64,000 nt of DNA from Actinophytocola sp035995025 (lineage in GTDB: Bacteria; Actinomycetota; Actinomycetes; Mycobacteriales; Pseudonocardiaceae): positions 112,281 through 176,280 of the forward strand of contig DASYKY010000115.1 of the NCBI GenBank assembly GCA_035995025.1, in the 5' to 3' direction. Shown here piece by piece: positions 32,871-40,817 of this stretch (positions are counted from its first letter, which is position 1; each line of letters starts with the position of its first letter). The notes under the pieces are model-generated. The model ran no database searches, had not been told where the DNA came from, and saw nothing but the letters and a program-made list of their open reading frames with translations. The translations under genes were made by a program, and so were the position numbers.

Positions 32871-34081
32871 CAGCCCTTGATCTCCGTCCAGGCACGGGTC
32901 CACTCGCCGTAGTCCTTGCACTTCACGTCCGTGCGCCCGTCGATGCACTGCGCGATCGGCGTGGTCCAGTACCAGATCTTCGACGCGTAGTCGGCGTCCG
33001 CGGCGTGGTAGGTGTCGCAGTGCGACTTGTCGGTGGTCATCGCGCACGCCTTCTCGTTGGCCGGCGCCTCGCCGAAGTACTCGGCCACCTGCGCGTTGGC
33101 CTTCGGGCTGACGATGTAGTCCAGCCACTTGTAGGCGCAGGTCTTGTGCTGGGACTTCGTCGCCACCATCCACGTGTCCGACCACCCGGTCGCGCCCTCG
33201 GACGGCAGCACCGAGTCGACCGGCGAGCCCTCGGACTTGGTGAGGTTCACCGTCACCTGCCACGCGGTGCCGAGGACCGTGTCGCCGTTCTTGAGCGCCT
33301 GGCTCTCCTTGAGGTAGTCCGACCAGTACTCGCTGATCATCGGGTTCTGCTTCTTCAGCAGGTCCACCGCGGCCTGGAACTGCTTGTCGTCCAGGGCGTA
33401 CGGGTTCTTGATGCCGAGGTCCGGCTGGTGCTTCATGAGATACAGCGCGGCGTCCGCGATGTAGATCGGCGAGTCGTACGCGGTGATCTTGCCCTGGTAC
33501 TGGCTCTCCGGGTCGAACACCGCCGACCATGACGTCGGCGCGGGCTTGACCACGTCACCGCGGTAGGACAGCACGTTCGCGCCCCAGCCGTGCGGGATGC
33601 CGTACTCGACACCGTCGACGCTGTTCCACGACTTGTCCTTCAGGTAGTCGAACACGTCGGCGTAGTTGGGCACCAGGTCGGTGTTGACCGGCTCGACGTC
33701 GCCGGACGCGACGAGCCGCAGCGACGCGTCGCCGGACGCGGACACCACGTCGTAGCCGCCGGCCTTCATCAGCGACAACGACTCGTCGGAGGTGCCGAAC
33801 GTCTTCACGCTGACCTGGCAGCCGGTCTCCTTCTCGAACGGGGTGACCCAGTCGATCTTCGGGTCGTTCGAGCCGTCCTCCGCGTAGCCGGGCCACGCGA
33901 GCACCGACAGCTCGCCCTCCGGCTCGCCGAGCTTGTCCAGCGCCTTGAGGTCCGGCGGCGTGAAACCCTGCGCGCCGGGCTTGTCCCCGCCGCCGCCGCC
34001 GCTGTCACCGCTCTCCGTGCCGCAGGCCGCGGTCAGCACCAGGGCGCCGAACAGCGCCAGGGCGAGTGGGTACTTCTTCAT
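32870..34081 (-). CDS. ABC transporter substrate-binding lipoprotein, PotD/F-type
   Basis: A 403-residue lipoprotein. The signal peptide ends with the lipobox LTAAC (cysteine at residue 20), followed by a Gly-rich linker. The mature domain is spermidine/putrescine-class: LSVLAWPGYAEDG near 58, then GYDVVSASGDASLRLVASGDVEPVNTDLVPNY and GWSDTWMVATKSQHKTCAYKWLDYI. WPGY at this site is typical of PotD/PotF relatives and of the related glycine-betaine/agropine group. Exact ligand is not determined. Starts two bases after the ATPase stop codon. Confidence 0.9.
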   Translation of the reverse strand: MKKYPLALALFGALVLTAACGTESGDSGGGGGDKPGAQGFTPPDLKALDKLGEPEGELSVLAWPGYAEDGSNDPKIDWVTPFEKETGCQVSVKTFGTSDESLSLMKAGGYDVVSASGDASLRLVASGDVEPVNTDLVPNYADVFDYLKDKSWNSVDGVEYGIPHGWGANVLSYRGDVVKPAPTSWSAVFDPESQYQGKITAYDSPIYIADAALYLMKHQPDLGIKNPYALDDKQFQAAVDLLKKQNPMISEYWSDYLKESQALKNGDTVLGTAWQVTVNLTKSEGSPVDSVLPSEGATGWSDTWMVATKSQHKTCAYKWLDYIVSPKANAQVAEYFGEAPANEKACAMTTDKSHCDTYHAADADYASKIWYWTTPIAQCIDGRTDVKCKDYGEWTRAWTEIKG

Positions 34082-34083
34082 GG

Positions 34084-35118
34084 CTATCCTTTCGACGCGG
34101 GGCCGGCTTCCGGCACCCGGAAGTTGTGCTCCTTCCGCCAGGTCAGCCGGACCCGGCCGGCGGGAAAGTCGGCTGGCTCGCTGTTCTGCCGCACGACCGA
34201 CAGCTGGCCGCCCGCGTCGAGGGTCACCTCGTAGCGGACGGTCGCGCCGGCGTACACGACGGCGGTGACGGTGCCGGTGGCGGCGATCTCACCGGACGGC
34301 GCGGCGTGCGACAGATCGCCGTCGATGCGGATCTTCTCCGGGCGGATGCTGTACGTGCCGTCGCGGCCGAGGACCGACTCGGCGCCGCGGCCGCGCAGCA
34401 GGTTCGAGGTGCCGACGAACCCGGCGACGAACGACGTCGCCGGCTGCTCGTACACCTCGACGGGGGTGCCGACCTGCTCGATGCGCCCGGAGTTGAAGAC
34501 CGCGATCCGGTCGCTCATGGTCAGCGCCTCGTCCTGGTCGTGGGTGACGAACAGGAACGTGATGCCGACGTCGCGCTGGATCTGCTTCAGCTCGGTCTGC
34601 ATGTCCAGCCGCAGCTTCAGGTCCAGGGCGCCGAGCGGCTCGTCGAGCAGCAGCACCTTCGGCCTGTTGACGAGCGCGCGGGCGAGCGCGACGCGCTGCC
34701 GCTGCCCGCCGGAGAGCTGGGTGGGCTTGCGTTCGCCGAAATCGTCCAGCCGCACGGTCTTCAGCGCCTCGGCGGCCCGCGCGCGGCGTTGCGCCCGCGG
34801 CACGCGCTTGACCCGCAGCCCGTACTCGACGTTCTCCCGCACGGACATGTGCGGGAACAGCGCGTAGTCCTGGAAGACCGTGTTCACGTCGCGGTCGAAC
34901 GGCGGGAGCCTGCCGACGTCGCGGCCGTCGAGCTCGATCGTGCCGGCGGTCGGCAGCTCGAACCCGGCGATCAGCCGCAGCACGGTGGTCTTGCCGGAGC
35001 CGGACGGGCCGAGCATGGAGAAGAACTCGCCCGCCGGCACGTCGAGGTCGACCCCGTCGACGGCGGTGATGGCGCCGAAGTCCTTGCGTAACCCACGAAG
35101 TGCGACGGCGGGCGTCAT
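34084..35118 (-). CDS. ABC transporter ATP-binding protein, PotA-type
   Basis: A 344-residue ATPase. Walker A GPSGSGKTT near residues 37-45, signature LSGGQRQRVAL near 134-144, Walker B LLLDEPLGALD near 155-165, H-loop FVTHDQDEALT near 190, and a C-terminal TOBE region (SIRPEKIRIDGD, then TVTAVVYAGATVRYEVTL). First gene of the importer operon. A -35/-10 pair ends six bases before this ATG, which predicts a leaderless mRNA. Its promoter overlaps a dyad that the divergent GntR protein probably binds. Confidence 0.92.
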   Translation of the reverse strand: MTPAVALRGLRKDFGAITAVDGVDLDVPAGEFFSMLGPSGSGKTTVLRLIAGFELPTAGTIELDGRDVGRLPPFDRDVNTVFQDYALFPHMSVRENVEYGLRVKRVPRAQRRARAAEALKTVRLDDFGERKPTQLSGGQRQRVALARALVNRPKVLLLDEPLGALDLKLRLDMQTELKQIQRDVGITFLFVTHDQDEALTMSDRIAVFNSGRIEQVGTPVEVYEQPATSFVAGFVGTSNLLRGRGAESVLGRDGTYSIRPEKIRIDGDLSHAAPSGEIAATGTVTAVVYAGATVRYEVTLDAGGQLSVVRQNSEPADFPAGRVRLTWRKEHNFRVPEAGPASKG

Positions 35119-35124
35119 CGTAAA

Positions 35125-35153
35125 AACATATAAGTTCATATGTAATATGGCAA
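35125..35153 (-). promoter_or_regulatory. Promoter of the Pot-type operon with embedded ACATAT-N6-ATATGT operator
   Basis: On the minus strand TTGCCA (35148-35153), a 17-bp spacer and TATGTT (35125-35130) form a good sigma-70-type promoter; six bases later comes the ATG of the ATPase gene, so transcription would start at or near the start codon. A perfect dyad ACATAT-N6-ATATGT (35126-35143) covers the -10 box and spacer, the natural place for repression by the divergent GntR protein. Confidence 0.65.
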
Positions 35154-35178
35154 TACGGATCAGACAGGATCGAGTTAC

Positions 35179-35919
35179 GTGATGCGCAAGGGGATGTCGC
35201 ACGGCGCGCGGTCCGCGATGTTCGCGCCGCTCGACCAGCTCGGCCGCGCCGAGGCGGTCACCGCGCGGCTGGTCGACGCGATCACGCTGGGGTTGCTCGC
35301 GGACGCCGAGCGGCTGCCGAGCGAGGCGGAGCTCGCCGCGCGGTTCGGCGTCTCGACGGTCACCGTGCGGGAGGCGCTGGTGGCCCTGCGGCAGCTCGGG
35401 CTCGTCGAGACGCGCCGGGGCCGCGCCGGCGGCAGCTTCGTCACCGCACCGGCCGGGGGGCCCGCACCGTCCTGGCAGGACAGTCTGCGCGCGGTGTCGC
35501 TGGGGGACCTGCGCGACATCGGCGACCACTACGCGGCGATCGCCGGCGCCGCCGCCCGGCTCGCCGCCGAGCGAAGCTCCACAGAGGACATTCAACGGCT
35601 CGAGCTGGCCACCGCGGACCTGCGGTCCGCCGCCGGGGTCGAGGTCGCGCGCGCCGAGCGGCAGTTCCACCTCGAGGTGGCCGCCGCGGCGCAGTCGCCG
35701 CGCCTGACCCAGGAGGAGGTGGGGCTGCAGCGCGCGTGCGGCGGTCTGTTATGGCTGCCGCTGTCGCCGGGGGAGGCCGGCGGGCACGAGGAACATCGCG
35801 CGATCACCGCGGCGATCGCGGCCGGCGAGGGTGATGCGGCGCGGCGGCTGACCGAGGACCATGTGCTGGATGCGGTAGCCCGGTTGGCGGAAGTACATTT
35901 GGCCCTTGCGGCTCCGTGA
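35179..35919 (+). CDS. GntR/FCD-type transcriptional regulator
   Basis: A 246-residue regulator (GTG 35179; ATG 35182 equally possible). The winged HTH covers residues 25-90: AVTARLVDAITLGLLADAERLPSEAELAARFGVSTVTVREALVALRQLGLVETRRGRAGGSFV. The C-terminal half is an FCD-like helical ligand domain with ERQFHLEVAAAAQSPRL and HEEHRAITAAIAAGEGDAARRLTEDHV. Divergent from the Pot-type operon; the 60-bp spacer has a dyad on the operon promoter, so it probably represses uptake until the substrate appears. Its stop overlaps the start of the Cache gene (GTGA). Confidence 0.9.
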   Translation: MMRKGMSHGARSAMFAPLDQLGRAEAVTARLVDAITLGLLADAERLPSEAELAARFGVSTVTVREALVALRQLGLVETRRGRAGGSFVTAPAGGPAPSWQDSLRAVSLGDLRDIGDHYAAIAGAAARLAAERSSTEDIQRLELATADLRSAAGVEVARAERQFHLEVAAAAQSPRLTQEEVGLQRACGGLLWLPLSPGEAGGHEEHRAITAAIAAGEGDAARRLTEDHVLDAVARLAEVHLALAAP

Positions 35920-36680
35920 GCTCAGACAGCTCTGACATCGAGGTGACAGCGGTGGACGAGACACGCCAGGTCGCCGGCGACGAGATCGTCGAGCAGGTGT
36001 CCACGCTGGTGGAAGGGGTCTTCGAGCGGCTCAAGCCGGTGCTCGTCGCGGTCGACACGCTGCTCGCCGGACCGTCCCGCCCGCACGCGGGCGACCTGGA
36101 TCGGTTGAGCCCGCAGGTGGTCGACGCGCTCGGCGGCATCGTGGTCGGCGCGGGGTTCGTCTGCGCTCCGCACACGCTGGCCGACCAGGAGTTCGGCTTC
36201 GAGTGGTGGGAGACCAGGCCCGGCGGCCCGCCCGCGCAGCTGTTCATCAGCCTCGACCCGGCGAGTGAGAGCTTCCTGGACTACACGCGACAGTCGTGGT
36301 TCACCGTGCCCCGCGACACGGGCCGCCGGCACATCACCGGCCCCTACGTCGACTACCTCTGCACCGACGAGTACACGCTGACGTTCACGATCCCGGTCCG
36401 CCGCCAGGGCACGTTCGCCGGCGTGGTCGGCGCGGACGTCTACGTGCGGGAGTTCGAGCGCGTACTGCGCCCGGTGCTGCGCCCGCTCGGCCGCCGCGCT
36501 GCCCTGGTGAACGCGCAGGGCCGGGTGATCGTCTCGAACAGCATCCGCCAGGTGACCGGCTCGCTGGTCCGCGAGGTCGACGTGCCGTCCTGGTGGATGA
36601 CCCAGGCGCCACTGGCCGGCGGCACCACGCTGCGCCGCTGCGGCGACGCCCCGATGGCGCTGGTGGAGGCGCCCGGCTAG
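35916..36680 (+). CDS. Cytosolic Cache (PDC-like) ligand-binding domain protein
   Basis: A 254-residue protein without signal peptide or membrane helix. The region FGFEWWETRPGGPPAQLFISLDPASESFLDYTRQSWFTVPRD, then ITGPYVDYLCTDEYTLTFTIPVRRQGTFAGVVGADVYVREFE is a Cache/PDC sensor fold, in which YVD...Y(T)LTFTIPV...GVVGADV residues line a small-molecule pocket. Cache domains are normally extracellular parts of receptors; here it is free and intracellular. Its GTG overlaps the GntR stop by four bases, so both are made together. It may bind the imported substrate and assist regulation, or act on it. I infer a role in the polyamine-class uptake locus. Confidence 0.75.
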   Translation: MSSDSSDIEVTAVDETRQVAGDEIVEQVSTLVEGVFERLKPVLVAVDTLLAGPSRPHAGDLDRLSPQVVDALGGIVVGAGFVCAPHTLADQEFGFEWWETRPGGPPAQLFISLDPASESFLDYTRQSWFTVPRDTGRRHITGPYVDYLCTDEYTLTFTIPVRRQGTFAGVVGADVYVREFERVLRPVLRPLGRRAALVNAQGRVIVSNSIRQVTGSLVREVDVPSWWMTQAPLAGGTTLRRCGDAPMALVEAPG

Positions 36681-36681
36681 G

Positions 36682-37284
36682 TCAGCCGGCGCCGGACATC
36701 GCCTCGGCGCGGGTGCGGAAGGTGTTGTGCAGCACCGCGAGAAGGGCGTCGCGGACGGAGAGCTTGTTCCGCGCGTCGAAGGTGATCAGCGGGACCGATT
36801 CGCCCACCGCGAGCGCCCAGCGGACGTCCTCGAGGTGGTGGGAGAGGATCCCTTCGAAGAGGTTCACCGCGACGACGAACGGGAGCCCGGCCTTCTCGAA
36901 GTAGTCGACCGCGGGGAAGCAGTCGTCGATGCGGCGGGTGTCCACGATGACCAGCGCGCCGAGCGCGCCGTGCACGATATCGCGCCACATGAAGCCGAAG
37001 CGGTCCTGGCCCGGCGTGCCGAACAGGTACAGCTTCACCTCTTCGTCGATCGTGATGCAGCCGAAGTCCAGGGCGACCGTCGTGGTCGTCTTGTCCGGCG
37101 TGTAGACCGCCTCGTCGACCACGGCGCCCGCGCTCGTCATCAGGGCCTCGGTGCGCAGCGGCTTGATCTCCGAGATGGAGCCGACGGTGGTCGTCTTGCC
37201 GACACCGAACCCCCCGGCGATCACGATCTTGACCGGAGTCGGCGGCCGTTTCGGCCGGGGCTCAGCGGATGGCTTCGAGTCCAC
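36682..37284 (-). CDS. cvnD: Conservon GTPase-like protein (CvnD type)
   Basis: A 200-residue small P-loop protein. Walker A GGFGVGKTT lies near residues 24-32, with LRTEALMTS as the switch region, YLFGTPGQDRFGFMW (G3-like, DxxG replaced by GTPGQ) and VVAVNLF (NKxD replaced). It is the CvnD type of GTP/ATP-binding protein that ends conservons in actinomycetes and is thought to relay signals like a eukaryotic G protein. GTG 37284 begins within the end of the DUF742 gene (23-bp overlap), as usual in this family, implying translational coupling. Confidence 0.9.
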   Translation of the reverse strand: MDSKPSAEPRPKRPPTPVKIVIAGGFGVGKTTTVGSISEIKPLRTEALMTSAGAVVDEAVYTPDKTTTTVALDFGCITIDEEVKLYLFGTPGQDRFGFMWRDIVHGALGALVIVDTRRIDDCFPAVDYFEKAGLPFVVAVNLFEGILSHHLEDVRWALAVGESVPLITFDARNKLSVRDALLAVLHNTFRTRAEAMSGAG

Positions 37285-37660
37285 GGATAACCCTTTCGAG
37301 AATGCTGAGATCCTGTTCGGGTGCGGCATCGGGACGCCGCACTTCGACGTAACCAAGTGCCGCAAGGTCGGCCACCAGCACCCGGGTCACCCCGATGTGC
37401 AGGTCCAGCATCGCGGCGATCTCAGCCACTGACATCGTAGTGCGGCACAGCTCCACGATGTCCTTGTGTTCGAACGAGAGGTTCTGGTGCGTCGCGTGGT
37501 GGGCGGCGGTCGACACCTGCGCCTCGATCTCCAGCGACTGGTCGATCGGTTGCGCCCGCCCGGATGTGAGCAGGTAGGGCCGAAGCCACGACACGTCGAT
37601 GTCCGGCCGGTCGGGCTGGTCGGGCTGGTCGTCGGGACGGCTCACGCTACCTCCTCCCAT
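37262..37660 (-). CDS. cvnC: DUF742 protein (CvnC type)
   Basis: A 132-residue protein: a short N-terminus with DDQPDQPDRPD encoded by a 9-bp repeat, then WLRPYLLTSGRAQPIDQSLEIEAQV and HKDIVELCRTTMSVAEIAAMLDLHIGVTRVLVADLAALGYVEV, the DUF742 winged-helix-like fold. Third component of the conservon. It starts 14 bp downstream of the roadblock gene and overlaps the GTPase gene at its end. Confidence 0.9.
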   Translation of the reverse strand: MGGGSVSRPDDQPDQPDRPDIDVSWLRPYLLTSGRAQPIDQSLEIEAQVSTAAHHATHQNLSFEHKDIVELCRTTMSVAEIAAMLDLHIGVTRVLVADLAALGYVEVRRPDAAPEQDLSILERVIRGLEAIR

Positions 37661-37674
37661 GGGCGAAAACGCGG

Positions 37675-38109
37675 CTAAGCGCCGGCGGTGTTCCGCAGCT
37701 CCTCGATCAGCTGTGGCGTGAGCACCGCGCTCGCGCGGTTGGCGAACATCGCCATCTCGTAGGCGATCGTGCCGAGTCCGGCCTCCTTGGAGGCCAGCAC
37801 GCCGAGGGAGCAGCCGATGCTGATCGTGCAGACGAGCAGGTAGCCGTGCTCCAGCTCGATGATGATCTTGTCCGGCCTGCCGAGCGGGTGGCTCTCGGAC
37901 ACCCCGTTGGCGAGCCCGAGCATCGCGGAGGCGATGGCCGCGAGCCGGTCGGCGTTCTGGCGCGTCAGCTCCGAGGACATCGCGATCAGCAGACCGTCCG
38001 CGGACACGGTGATCGCCGCGATCGCGCCCGCCGTGGTCTCCGCGAAACGGGTGACGAGCCAGTTGAAGTTCTGGGCCTCGACGCTCACTCCGGTTGCGGG
38101 CTGGGTCAT
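37675..38109 (-). CDS. cvnB: Roadblock/LC7 domain protein (CvnB type)
   Basis: A 144-residue roadblock/LC7 protein: FNWLVTRFAETTAGAIAAITVSADGLLIAMSSEL, ADRLAAIASAMLGLANGVSE and IIIELEHGYLLVCTISIGCSLGVLASKEAGLGTIAYEMAMFANRA. In conservons this acts with the small GTPase, probably as a scaffold or activator, at the membrane kinase. GGAGAACAC precedes the ATG at 38109. Lies 40 bp after the kinase gene. Confidence 0.92.
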   Translation of the reverse strand: MTQPATGVSVEAQNFNWLVTRFAETTAGAIAAITVSADGLLIAMSSELTRQNADRLAAIASAMLGLANGVSESHPLGRPDKIIIELEHGYLLVCTISIGCSLGVLASKEAGLGTIAYEMAMFANRASAVLTPQLIEELRNTAGA

Positions 38110-38149
38110 GTGTTCTCCTCCGTCGGATAAGTCCCGTGGCGCGCGGCGC

Positions 38150-40750
38150 TCATTGATTCTCCTCGTACTCCTGCGGCGGTGCGCCGGCGAATCCCCTCGT
38201 GAAGTCGTCGAGCTTGGTGCGGTCGGCCGCCGCATCACGGTCGAACCACTGCTCGGCGGGCCGGATCGGGCCGTAGCCCGGGTTCACCGGTGCGGGCCGC
38301 AGGCCAGGCGCCAGGCTCGCACCCGGCACCCGGCGGCTGAGCCCGGACCGCGTGCCGTCCTCGGCGGTCCGCTCGGCGGGCACCGCGGCCGGGTGCCGTT
38401 CACTCACCCGGTTGATCGCCGCCTGGTAGCCCTCGAAGGTGCCGCGCATCTCGGCCGCGTCGCGATGCACCGGCCCGGCGAGCCGTCCGAACGACCCGGC
38501 CGGTGCCTGCGCCGCGGGCGCCGCCGCAGGCTCGGCGGCCTCCCGGCGCGGTGCCGACACCGGAGTACCCGGCATCTGCGCGCCCACCACCCGGCGCCGC
38601 AGCCCCTTGCGCTCCTCGACGGGTGGCGCCGGAGCCGCGACGGCCGGGGAGGCGTATGCGCCGTTGTCGAGGTGACTCGCTGCCTCGGCGACCACAGGTT
38701 CGGGGTCCTTCCGTGCGATCGGTGGTTCGGGCGGGAACCAGGAGAACCCTTGCGTGAACGAGGCGGGCGGGATCTGTACCCCGCCGGGCAGCAGCTGGTT
38801 CGGGTCGCGCTCCGCGGACAGGACCGGCTGCGGGGCGGTTTCCGGCTCATGTGTGTAGTGGAAGCGTTCGAGCGGGACGACCACGTCGACGGTGATGCCA
38901 CCGCCGTCGGTCGCGACCATCGCGACGGTCAGGTCGTGCCGGCGGGCGAGCCGGCCGACCACGAACAGGCCGAGCACGCTGGTCGGCGCGACGTCGAGCC
39001 GCTCGCGGGCGACCAGTCGCTGGTTCTCCTGCGCCATCTGCTCCGGCGACATGCCGATGCCGTGGTCGATGATGCTGACCACGCAGGAACCGTCGACCAG
39101 GTACCGCGAGGTGACGTCGACACCGGACTGCGGCGGCGAGAACGAGGTCGCGTTCTCGAGCAGCTCGGCGAAGACCAGCACGAGGTCCGGCCCGACCTCG
39201 CTCTCCAGGGTGATGTCGCAGATTTCGTCGAACTCGACCCGCTGGTAGTCCTCGATCTGGGCGAGCGCGGAACGCAGCGCGACGGACAGCTCGACGGGGC
39301 CCGCCAGGTTGGCGTCGCGGCGGCTGCCCGCGACGACGAGCAGGTTGTCGGCGGTGCGGCGCAGCCGGGTCGAGAGGTGGTCGAGCTGGTACAGGCTGCT
39401 CAGCAGGCGGGTGTTCTGCTCGTCGCGCTCGAGCTCGTCGACCAGGGCCAGCTGACGGCCGACGAGGTTCTGCGTGCGCTGCGCGACGTTGGCGAACATC
39501 ACGCTGACGTTGTGCCGGGTGACGGCCTGCCGCTCCACCAGGCTCACCGCGTTGGTCTGCACCCGGTTGAACGCCTCGGCCAGCTGGCCGATCTCGTCCT
39601 CGCTGTCGATCCTGATCGCCTCGAGACGCGGCACCTGCGCACTGACGTCGTCGCTGTCGGCGACACGCACCAGCTCCTGGTCGGCGACGGAGGCCATGTT
39701 CGTGGCGGCGGCGGTCAGCTGTCGCATCGGGTTCGCGATCGACCGGCTCACCGCGGACGCGAACGCCGTGATGACCACGAACATCAAGGCGACGCCGCCA
39801 CCCACGATCCACGCCGACGCGTTCGCGCTGTCCGCCCGCTCCCGCGCCGCGTCGGTGATCTGCTGCGTGACCTGCTCCTGGACGTCCGCGCGCAGCCGCG
39901 ACTGCGCGCCGACGCTGGCGTAGGCATCGGCCGCGAACGTCTGCGCCGCGTTCTCGCCGCGCCGCTGGTCTAGCCGGTCGGTGAGGTCCCGCACCGCACG
40001 CGACTCGTCACCCTGCTCGACGTCGACCACGATCCCGGCCTGGGTCGCGTCGGCCTGCTGGACGAACCGGGCAGCGGCGATCTGCGCCTGGCTCTGCGCG
40101 GGGTCGTACAGCGCCCGGCCGTTCTGCGGGTCGGACGCCGCGGCTATCAGCGCCATGCCTGCCAACGTGCCTTCCTCGTTCGCGCGCAGCAGCGCCTCCA
40201 GCGCGGTGAGCTGCTGGATGCCCTCCGCGTCGGTGGTCTCCGGCGGCACCAGCCGCAGGGCGTCGATGAGCGCGTCGTCCACCGAGGCATAGGTACGGGC
40301 CACGCTGTCCTGCGACGCCCCCCTGTTGTCCAGCGCGGCGCCGCGCAGGCTGGCCAGCGACGCGACCCGGACCAGCGCCTGCGACATCTCGTCGCTGATG
40401 CTCGCTCCGAGCGAGTCCCGCGCCTGCTTCGCGAGGCCGTCCACGGTGCGCTGCTGGCGGACGATGGCGTCCCGGTTCGCGCTGCCGGTCAGGTAGGCCG
40501 AGGTCATGAGCCGCTCGCGCTGCAGCGCGGAGATGAGCCCGCCGATCCGGCTCGCCTGGTCGGAGATGCGGGCCGTGCTGGCTGCCGCACCCGCCTCGCT
40601 GACCTGGGCGGAGAACAGCGGGAGGCCGAGCACGAGCATGGCGGCCACCGGCAGCGCGAGCAGCAGGTTGAGCTTCGCGCGGATGCGCAGCCGGCCGAAC
40701 GCCGTCCGGCCGGTCTGCACGTAATAGGAGAGCCTCTGTCGTAGGTTCAT
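38150..40750 (-). CDS. cvnA: NIT-domain sensor histidine kinase (CvnA type)
   Basis: An 866-residue membrane sensor. First membrane helix at about residues 28-50, extracellular NIT (nitrate/nitrite-sensing type) domain about 60-305 (LISALQRERLMTSAYLTGS is the hallmark), second helix about 315-337, HAMP about 340-400, a dimerisation region (RHNVSVMFANVAQRTQNLVGRQLALVDELERDE) and a GHKL ATPase with N box FAELLENATSFSPP near 545 and G box IDHGIGM. The C-terminal 180 residues are Pro/Ala-rich and unstructured. First gene of the conservon and, by 67-bp spacing, transcribed after the binding-protein gene. Confidence 0.92.
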   Translation of the reverse strand: MNLRQRLSYYVQTGRTAFGRLRIRAKLNLLLALPVAAMLVLGLPLFSAQVSEAGAAASTARISDQASRIGGLISALQRERLMTSAYLTGSANRDAIVRQQRTVDGLAKQARDSLGASISDEMSQALVRVASLASLRGAALDNRGASQDSVARTYASVDDALIDALRLVPPETTDAEGIQQLTALEALLRANEEGTLAGMALIAAASDPQNGRALYDPAQSQAQIAAARFVQQADATQAGIVVDVEQGDESRAVRDLTDRLDQRRGENAAQTFAADAYASVGAQSRLRADVQEQVTQQITDAARERADSANASAWIVGGGVALMFVVITAFASAVSRSIANPMRQLTAAATNMASVADQELVRVADSDDVSAQVPRLEAIRIDSEDEIGQLAEAFNRVQTNAVSLVERQAVTRHNVSVMFANVAQRTQNLVGRQLALVDELERDEQNTRLLSSLYQLDHLSTRLRRTADNLLVVAGSRRDANLAGPVELSVALRSALAQIEDYQRVEFDEICDITLESEVGPDLVLVFAELLENATSFSPPQSGVDVTSRYLVDGSCVVSIIDHGIGMSPEQMAQENQRLVARERLDVAPTSVLGLFVVGRLARRHDLTVAMVATDGGGITVDVVVPLERFHYTHEPETAPQPVLSAERDPNQLLPGGVQIPPASFTQGFSWFPPEPPIARKDPEPVVAEAASHLDNGAYASPAVAAPAPPVEERKGLRRRVVGAQMPGTPVSAPRREAAEPAAAPAAQAPAGSFGRLAGPVHRDAAEMRGTFEGYQAAINRVSERHPAAVPAERTAEDGTRSGLSRRVPGASLAPGLRPAPVNPGYGPIRPAEQWFDRDAAADRTKLDDFTRGFAGAPPQEYEENQ

Positions 40751-40817
40751 CGGCTACATCCCCTTGATCGCGTACCCGTGGCCGCTCCCGCGGTGCCGGT
40801 CCTGGTGGCTGCCGGTG

